From: Candidatus Bathyarchaeota archaeon JdFR-04 | GTDB lineage: Archaea; Thermoproteota; Bathyarchaeia; Bathyarchaeales; UBA233 | DNA: 5,287 nucleotides | Direction: 5' to 3' | Assembly (NCBI GenBank): GCA_002010925.1 | Contig: MTLR01000073.1 | Span: 1-5,287 of the forward strand | Part shown: positions 1-3,781 of the stretch, one piece after another | Layout: each line of letters starts with the position of its first letter | Position numbering within the stretch: the first letter of the stretch is position 1 | Notes under the pieces: model-generated | Databases searched by the model: none | Told to the model about the DNA's origin: nothing | The model's input: the letters and a program-made list of their open reading frames with translations, nothing else | Translations under genes and position numbers: made by a program

Positions 1-833
1 ACAACTTGGCTCGCGTAGGCTTTCCCGAATTCCCTCATTTCAGCTAACGCAAGGGTTAAAGCGGCAATGCGATTCCAATGGGCATTATCAACAAAAGCCG
101 GAGAAACCTTCTGCCGAAGAGCCTCACCGTACGCCTTTTTAGCCAGAAGTATGCCGCCCTGAGGGCCAAAAAAACTTTTGTGGGTAGAACCGAAAAGCAC
201 ATCAACGCCTTCCTGCAAAGGGTTTTGAAATTGTTTCCCACCAACTAAACCCAGGACGTGAGACCCATCAAAACCCACCATTGCGCCCACTTGCCTAGCT
301 GTTTCAGCAAGTTCTCTAACTGGATGAGGAAACAGGAAAAGACTGGCGCCAAAAACTACAAGTTCAGGTTTAACTTCAAGGATAAGTTCCCGCGCCTCTT
401 CCGTTTTTATGTTCGTTTCCTCTCTAGAAAAGGGAAACTCGACAAGTTTAAGATGGAGAAAACTTGGTAACCCTTGCTTCCATATCCCCGGATATCCCCC
501 GTTTTCCGCTGAAACGCACATCAACGTATGACCTGGCTTAGCAAAGCTTGCAATGAAAATTAAATCCGCAATATGCCCGGAGAGGGGACGTAAATCCGCC
601 ATCTCCGCTCCGAAAACCTCGCGTGCAAATTTTTCACCTAGCCTTTCAACCTCATCAGTGAAACGGGTTCCACGGTAAAACTTATCCATGGAAGTGTATC
701 GATGAGCCAAATCTGACGAAAGCAATTCTCGCACCTTAGGGCTCATAATGTTCTCTGAAGGAATAAGATTCAAACATTTTCCTCCCCGCCATTCCTCATG
801 TGCTTCCACAATGTTGAGAACCTCCTCAATCAT
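1..833 (-). CDS. glyA: Serine hydroxymethyltransferase-family PLP enzyme (3' end outside window)
   Basis: SHMT converts serine to glycine and passes the one-carbon unit to a folate or tetrahydromethanopterin carrier in the cytoplasm. About 277 residues are present; the family is usually 410-440, so the C-terminal third is missing. Visible landmarks, counted from the ATG at 833, are LNLIPSEN (21-28), the FYRG substrate-tyrosine region, SGHIAD (85-90), the cofactor aspartate in DGSHVLGL (D189, H192) and the Schiff-base lysine in STHKSFFGPQGG (K219, equivalent to K229 of E. coli GlyA). I chose 833 because GGAGG lies 9 nt upstream and the protein then begins like archaeal SHMTs; an in-frame ATG at 869 would add 12 residues but has no ribosome binding site. 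Oddities: the usual GGH(L/I) after the core, whose His stacks on PLP, reads GGYP (Y114), and SGxxAN ends in Asp (D90). The family is certain; the exact reaction (SHMT, transaldolase or related) is not. Confidence 0.85.
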   Translation of the reverse strand, partial: MIEEVLNIVEAHEEWRGGKCLNLIPSENIMSPKVRELLSSDLAHRYTSMDKFYRGTRFTDEVERLGEKFAREVFGAEMADLRPLSGHIADLIFIASFAKPGHTLMCVSAENGGYPGIWKQGLPSFLHLKLVEFPFSREETNIKTEEARELILEVKPELVVFGASLFLFPHPVRELAETARQVGAMVGFDGSHVLGLVGGKQFQNPLQEGVDVLFGSTHKSFFGPQGGILLAKKAYGEALRQKVSPAFVDNAHWNRIAALTLALAEMREFGKAYASQV

Positions 834-842
834 CCTACGAAT

Positions 843-847
843 CCTCC
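843..847 (-). promoter_or_regulatory. Ribosome binding site of the glyA-like gene
   Basis: On the minus strand GGAGG stands 9 nt before the ATG at 833. It decides in favour of that start over the upstream in-frame ATG at 869, which has no Shine-Dalgarno sequence in front of it. Confidence 0.55.
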
Positions 848-871
848 AACAATCATTTGTATGTTTCATTG

Positions 872-889
872 TTAATTTTACGATTTCGC
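872..889 (-). promoter_or_regulatory. Predicted archaeal promoter (BRE + TATA) of the glyA-like gene
   Basis: Read on the minus strand the segment is GCGAAATCGTAAAATTAA: a BRE-like GCGAAA followed by the A/T-rich box TAAAATTA. A start about 25 bp further on would fall near position 850, leaving a leader of about 16 nt that contains the GGAGG site and the ATG at 833. That arrangement would exclude the ATG at 869. A second A/T-rich stretch at 913-925 could serve as an alternative. Confidence 0.4.
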
Positions 890-910
890 CAAATTGAAAA
901 GATAAGCGAG

Positions 911-926
911 AGATAAAGTTTAAAAT
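911..926 (+). promoter_or_regulatory. Predicted archaeal promoter of the surface glycoprotein gene
   Basis: AGATAAAGTTTAAAAT contains a TATA-like TTTAAAAT (919-926) preceded by a purine-rich BRE-like stretch. Transcription would begin around 945-950 and leave a leader of about 35-40 nt before the TTG at 985. It is divergent from the glyA-like promoter inside the same gap of about 150 bp (834-984), which otherwise holds no gene I can support. Confidence 0.45.
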
Positions 927-973
927 GTACCCTTGCAATACAATGTTTCACGTTGATGTTAAACTCGTCAGCT

Positions 974-978
974 GAGGG
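974..978 (+). promoter_or_regulatory. Ribosome binding site setting the TTG start at 985
   Basis: GAGGG lies 6 nt upstream of TTG 985. No ATG or GTG in the same frame lies nearby, and the TTG is directly followed by a basic stretch and a hydrophobic segment, as expected for a signal peptide. Both points support TTG as the real start. Confidence 0.6.
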
Positions 979-984
979 AAAAGC

Positions 985-3099
985 TTGCACAGTCAAAATA
1001 GAAGAAAACGGCTTAGGACGATATCGTTCCTAACGGTTTTACTACTTTCAATTTTTATTGTTACATTGTTTTATACAAACGTTTCCACCGCTCAACCAGA
1101 AATAACACAGGTAACTCCATCTACGCAGAAAGGAAAGGTTGGTGAAACCATAAAAATTGAGGGGACAATTGAAACAGAAAATGGAGCCTTCAACATTTTC
1201 TTCGACGAGGAACTGATGACATCGGGCAGTGCCGAAGGAAACGATATAAAGGCTTCCTTCAATGTACCTCATCGCCCAACAGGTAACTACACAATTAAAC
1301 TCCAAGACGTAGCACTAAACAAAAATACCTCAACATGGTTCATTGTTCAAACCGCTTACGGCATAATGCCTAAACTTCCACTAGGCCGCGAAAGGCTTCA
1401 ACAGGGCGCTTCTGTGGTTATACATGTAAACGTTACTGGTGGAAAACCAAATACTATATACCATGCCAACGTCAGTGTTAAGCTTCCTTACCCGCTTAAC
1501 ACCACATACTCATCTATCATTGAGCTTTCCAATACTACTAACAAAGGATTCGGATATGCAAACATAACCTATCCAGACGAATTTAATTTGGAAACGCATC
1601 CCAAACCACATACCAACTTTACAGGTATGTATCTTGTATATTTTAATCGAACCAAAAAACTTGCTGAACATGGTTTTTTCATAGGTATGTTAAACGCAAG
1701 CGACTACCACAGGGAAGAACTAGCGGACATTCGTGCATGGGGGTATTTGCCAAATGAAACAGCCACCTTAAAAATAACATTTATGAGAACAAACGAAACC
1801 ATTTATAATGCACCCGTTAACGCTGATCCATGGGGAATAATCCATACTAACTGGACAGTTCCACGGGACGCTTCCATAGGAGTCTACAACCTAACTATAA
1901 GCGGAGAAAATACAACCAAACCAATAAAAGACTCCCAACTTTTCAGTATCCCTGGATACCAAATAGATATTTACACGAGAAATTTAGCTGGAGGAGTCAC
2001 GCAAAATATATTAGTAGAGGCCTTAGACGAGAGGACTAACACCAAGTTTAATAAAACCAGCGAAAGCAATGGACTGGCGCGATTATGGTTAGAGAAGGGG
2101 AACCACTATTTTGAGGCTTTCTGGAAAGGAGTTAAGGTCGGCGAATTAAACGCTACTATCACTGGCGAAGCTAAGTATAACATAACTTGTAAGTTAACTG
2201 ACCTAACTATACTTGTCAAAGATAGAAGGGGGATTCCAATTCCTTTCGTTCATTTAAATATAAGCTATCAGTTTGTCGTCACAAAGACTAGTGAGCTTAA
2301 AAACGAAACCATAATGGGTAAAACTGATTTTTCCGGTAAGTTTCATGTGGGATCCACTTTGTCAAACATAGACTATGCTATAAACGCTTCCCGCTACGGA
2401 AAAACATTTAACCATACAGTTCTAAACCTACCAGCCGAGGGACGGCTAAATGTTACTATACTTTGTCCACCAATGACCTTAACCTTGAACGTAACTAACC
2501 ATAATTATGGGCCATTCCAAAATGCCCGCATAGAAGCCATAGAATATATAGGTGGACTTTTCTATACCGGAACATCTAATGGTTCAGGAATAGCCATTCT
2601 TAACCTCACCTTTGGCAAATACTACCTGAAAGTCTATGCAGGAAATATTCTTCTTAACGAAACCTCGGTTGACATGTTTCAAGACCTTAACCTAGAAATT
2701 TACTGTAAACTCTATAATCTAACACTCACTGTTAAAACAGTAGACTACTTTGGGCAACCAATTTCCAATGTTAACGTTACCATAACCCGTGAGGGAACTC
2801 AATCCCGCTCCGCTTTAACTAACGCAGAAGGCGTAGTAACCTTCCAAAACCTAATCGGAGGTAGAGTCCAAATAGACGCCTATATAGACGGAGGAAACGA
2901 ACCCTTCATGAGTCTAGTAGTCTACGTAGATAAGCATCAAACTATACCGCTTAAAATGGAAAGATACGTACTCGTCGCTGGGACATTAATGGAAACGAGT
3001 CAACTGGCAACCCTAATCGCCATAATAATTCTAATACTAACTGTCTTAGTAATAGAGGTTTACCGAAAGAGAAAACGTGGAAAACTTAGCGGAGAGTAA
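985..3099 (+). CDS. Large membrane-anchored surface glycoprotein with tandem Ig/carboxypeptidase-regulatory-like domains
   Basis: Specific function unknown; it is predicted to be displayed on the cell surface. Residues 5-11 are basic, 13-30 form a hydrophobic signal or anchor segment with possible cleavage near A36, and a second helix spans 674-693, followed by a basic tail (RKRKRGK), so the bulk should be outside and the tail in the cytoplasm. Residues 38-122 start like an IPT/TIG domain (EITQVTPS, then VGETIKIEGT). Residues of about 123-321 are beta-rich, perhaps macroglobulin-like. Residues of about 322-404, 405-496, 497-576 and 577-660 look like four diverged units of one carboxypeptidase-regulatory/Ig-like fold, with a G-P-I/F-x-N/F-V/A turn and an NG/SG/EG loop. 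I count 30 N-X-S/T sequons (23 Thr, 7 Ser) and only three cysteines (402, 494, 574). No catalytic motif is visible. TTG start; the gene appears monocistronic. Alternatives are an S-layer-associated protein, adhesin or structural component. Confidence 0.85.
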   Translation: MHSQNRRKRLRTISFLTVLLLSIFIVTLFYTNVSTAQPEITQVTPSTQKGKVGETIKIEGTIETENGAFNIFFDEELMTSGSAEGNDIKASFNVPHRPTGNYTIKLQDVALNKNTSTWFIVQTAYGIMPKLPLGRERLQQGASVVIHVNVTGGKPNTIYHANVSVKLPYPLNTTYSSIIELSNTTNKGFGYANITYPDEFNLETHPKPHTNFTGMYLVYFNRTKKLAEHGFFIGMLNASDYHREELADIRAWGYLPNETATLKITFMRTNETIYNAPVNADPWGIIHTNWTVPRDASIGVYNLTISGENTTKPIKDSQLFSIPGYQIDIYTRNLAGGVTQNILVEALDERTNTKFNKTSESNGLARLWLEKGNHYFEAFWKGVKVGELNATITGEAKYNITCKLTDLTILVKDRRGIPIPFVHLNISYQFVVTKTSELKNETIMGKTDFSGKFHVGSTLSNIDYAINASRYGKTFNHTVLNLPAEGRLNVTILCPPMTLTLNVTNHNYGPFQNARIEAIEYIGGLFYTGTSNGSGIAILNLTFGKYYLKVYAGNILLNETSVDMFQDLNLEIYCKLYNLTLTVKTVDYFGQPISNVNVTITREGTQSRSALTNAEGVVTFQNLIGGRVQIDAYIDGGNEPFMSLVVYVDKHQTIPLKMERYVLVAGTLMETSQLATLIAIIILILTVLVIEVYRKRKRGKLSGE
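2176..2964 (+). repeat. Degenerate tandem domain repeats within the surface glycoprotein
   Basis: At protein level, successive units of about 80-92 residues share a pattern: a strand such as LTILVK, LTLNVT or LTLTVK, a turn rich in G and P, an NG/SG/EG loop, an aromatic strand such as YYLKVYAG, and a closing strand. Three closing strands read ITCKL, ILCPP and IYCKL. The DNA has diverged, so this is an old domain duplication and not a recent repeat. Confidence 0.55.
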
Positions 3100-3100
3100 A

Positions 3101-3111
3101 AAGGTTTATAA
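3101..3111 (+). promoter_or_regulatory. Predicted TATA promoter of the cysteine-rich small gene
   Basis: AAGGTTTATAA, with further A residues upstream, gives a BRE-like AAAAAGG plus the TATA box TTTATAA (3105-3111), just after the stop codon of the glycoprotein gene. The start of transcription would fall around 3132-3137, giving a leader of about 55 nt. Having its own promoter argues against co-transcription with the glycoprotein gene. Confidence 0.5.
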
Positions 3112-3124
3112 CGGTTCTCCCCAG

Positions 3125-3136
3125 CATTAATTAATG
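3125..3136. promoter_or_regulatory. Perfect 12-bp palindrome CATTAATTAATG at the predicted transcription start
   Basis: The sequence equals its own reverse complement and lies 14-25 bp downstream of the TATA box, across the predicted start of transcription. A regulator bound there would block initiation, so it is a candidate operator. It is A/T-rich and could be chance, or could itself serve as a weak alternative TATA element. Confidence 0.25.
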
Positions 3137-3189
3137 TGGGTCGAAACGTAAAAGAGGAAATTTTGCAAAAACCTAGGGTTGTGTAAACG

Positions 3190-3477
3190 TTGACCGAAAC
3201 GAAACATTGTTCTCCCACATGCAAATTTTTCAGATGTGGAAAAAATGCCGCATCTTACCGCCGAAACACAATATGGTGCCGATGGACGGAAGAGGAATGC
3301 CAAGTAGTAAACTGTAGCTACGCTATGTGCATCAAACGGCGACTCTTACCAGGAGGAATCTGCGGAGAAACGGTGAAACGAAAAACCGTTGAAAAGAAAA
3401 TCGAGGAGGTCGTTGGTCCAGCTATAAAACTTCGGGGGAAAACTTTAAGAAAAATCGGTGAAAAGGAAATATTCTAA
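3190..3477 (+). CDS. Cysteine-rich small protein, probable metal-binding, function unknown
   Basis: A 95-residue protein I cannot assign to a named family. Eight cysteines lie in the first 58 residues (7, 11, 16, 30, 37, 42, 47, 58), giving the pattern C-x3-C-x4-C-x13-C-x6-C-x4-C-x4-C-x10-C, with several aromatic residues between them. This looks like a zinc-binding or Fe-S-binding module. Residues 60-95 are free of cysteine and rich in Lys, Arg and Glu, perhaps a helical tail able to contact nucleic acid or a partner. There is no signal peptide or membrane segment, so it should be cytoplasmic. The TTG start is the only one that includes all the cysteines, since the next Met is residue 46 and an in-frame TAA lies two codons upstream; ribosome-binding support is weak (AGGG, 11 nt upstream). 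It converges on rpoP with 17 bp between the stop codons. Coding is supported by the cysteine spacing and codon pattern, not by a known homologue. Confidence 0.75.
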   Translation: MTETKHCSPTCKFFRCGKNAASYRRNTIWCRWTEEECQVVNCSYAMCIKRRLLPGGICGETVKRKTVEKKIEEVVGPAIKLRGKTLRKIGEKEIF

Positions 3478-3478
3478 A

Positions 3479-3500
3479 CCTTTTCCTTCTTTCTCTATTT
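3479..3500 (+). terminator. Pyrimidine/T-rich probable terminator after the cysteine-rich gene
   Basis: Just after the TAA at 3475-3477 the plus strand becomes almost pure pyrimidine with several runs of three or four T. Archaeal RNA polymerase typically ends transcription at T-rich stretches without a hairpin. The tract overlaps the last codon and stop of rpoP. On the opposite strand, T-rich stretches at about 3450-3474 inside the cysteine-rich gene could end rpoP transcripts. Confidence 0.35.
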
Positions 3501-3665
3501 AACTGGAACCCGTTTAACCACAGGGGGGCGAATCTTTTTTAGAACACGATACCCACACACTGTGCATTTAATTCCCCCACCACGCATTTCCAAATCTTCA
3601 GTGGAAACTTTAGCACCGCACCTAACACACTCATAAACAAGACTTACAGAAGCTTTTTCTGTCAT
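3495..3665 (-). CDS. rpoP: DNA-directed RNA polymerase subunit P (Rpo12)
   Basis: A 56-residue zinc-ribbon subunit of archaeal RNA polymerase, the counterpart of eukaryotic Rpb12/RPABC4, which helps hold together the Rpo3/Rpo10/Rpo11 assembly platform. Two zinc knuckles are visible, YECVRCG (C13, C16) and IKCTVCGYRVL (C34, C37), followed by the family's hallmark basic C-terminus RPPVVKRVPVK. Family members are usually 44-50 residues; the extra length is a short N-terminal extension (MTEKASVSL). The ATG at 3665 is preceded by an excellent ribosome binding site, GGAGGGTGA. The gene is monocistronic, divergent from the flippase and convergent with the cysteine-rich gene. In many archaea rpoP follows the ribosomal protein L37Ae gene; here a promoter lies immediately upstream instead. 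The identification rests on clear motif matches and I am confident of it. Confidence 0.93.
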   Translation of the reverse strand: MTEKASVSLVYECVRCGAKVSTEDLEMRGGGIKCTVCGYRVLKKIRPPVVKRVPVK

Positions 3666-3671
3666 CCAATT

Positions 3672-3680
3672 TCACCCTCC
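3672..3680 (-). promoter_or_regulatory. Ribosome binding site of rpoP
   Basis: GGAGGGTGA on the minus strand, 6 nt from the ATG at 3665, is nearly a full complement of the 3' end of archaeal 16S rRNA. It fixes the start of this short gene. Confidence 0.75.
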
Positions 3681-3704
3681 CAAACATTCGTGAACAAATA
3701 CGCA

Positions 3705-3718
3705 TTTAAATATTTCCG
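3705..3718 (-). promoter_or_regulatory. Predicted rpoP promoter (BRE + TATA)
   Basis: On the minus strand the segment reads CGGAAATATTTAAA: a BRE-like CGGAAA joined to the TATA box TATTTAAA (3705-3712). Transcription would start near 3683, giving a leader of about 18 nt that just contains the ribosome binding site. Confidence 0.6.
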
Positions 3719-3733
3719 AAAGGGCTAATTAAG
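3717..3733 (+). promoter_or_regulatory. Predicted flippase promoter (BRE + TATA-like)
   Basis: CGAAAGGGCTAATTAAG contains a BRE-like CGAAAG and an A/T-rich TAATTAA box. Transcription would start near 3755, about 25 nt before the TTG start and just ahead of the GGAGG. It sits back-to-back with the rpoP promoter, with the two BRE-like elements touching. Confidence 0.45.
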
Positions 3734-3761
3734 ACCAATGTCCCATTAGGTGAAGTTACGG

Positions 3762-3776
3762 GGAGGAGTGAAAGGG
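3762..3776 (+). promoter_or_regulatory. Ribosome binding site region of the flippase gene
   Basis: GGAGG at 3762-3766 lies 15 nt from the TTG at 3782, rather far, while AAGGG at 3772-3776 lies 5 nt away. One or both could pair with 16S rRNA. A GTG at 3768 is out of frame and meets TAA after two codons, so TTG 3782 is the best start; the next in-frame ATG would remove the first 18 residues and part of helix 1. Confidence 0.45.
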
Positions 3777-3781
3777 TAAGT

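Noticed and set aside
56..470. Open frames at 56-244 (minus) and 258-470 (plus) within the SHMT-like gene
   Set aside because: They lie inside a frame with unmistakable SHMT motifs; their translations are rich in Arg/Phe/Lys with no domain pattern.
956..1033. 25-codon ATG frame overlapping the start of the glycoprotein gene
   Set aside because: It overlaps the signal-peptide coding region in another frame and contains the GAGGG ribosome binding site of the larger gene. A leader peptide is possible but nothing beyond position supports it.
1048..1305. Minus-strand open frame of 85 codons opposite the glycoprotein N-terminus
   Set aside because: Antisense shadow of a strongly supported coding frame; no ribosome binding site or recognisable motif.
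3136..3477. Read-through of TAA 3184-3186 joining the 16-codon frame to the cysteine-rich gene as one longer protein
   Set aside because: The stop is TAA, which is not the codon used for pyrrolysine or selenocysteine, and no recoding structure is visible; separate frames are the simpler reading.
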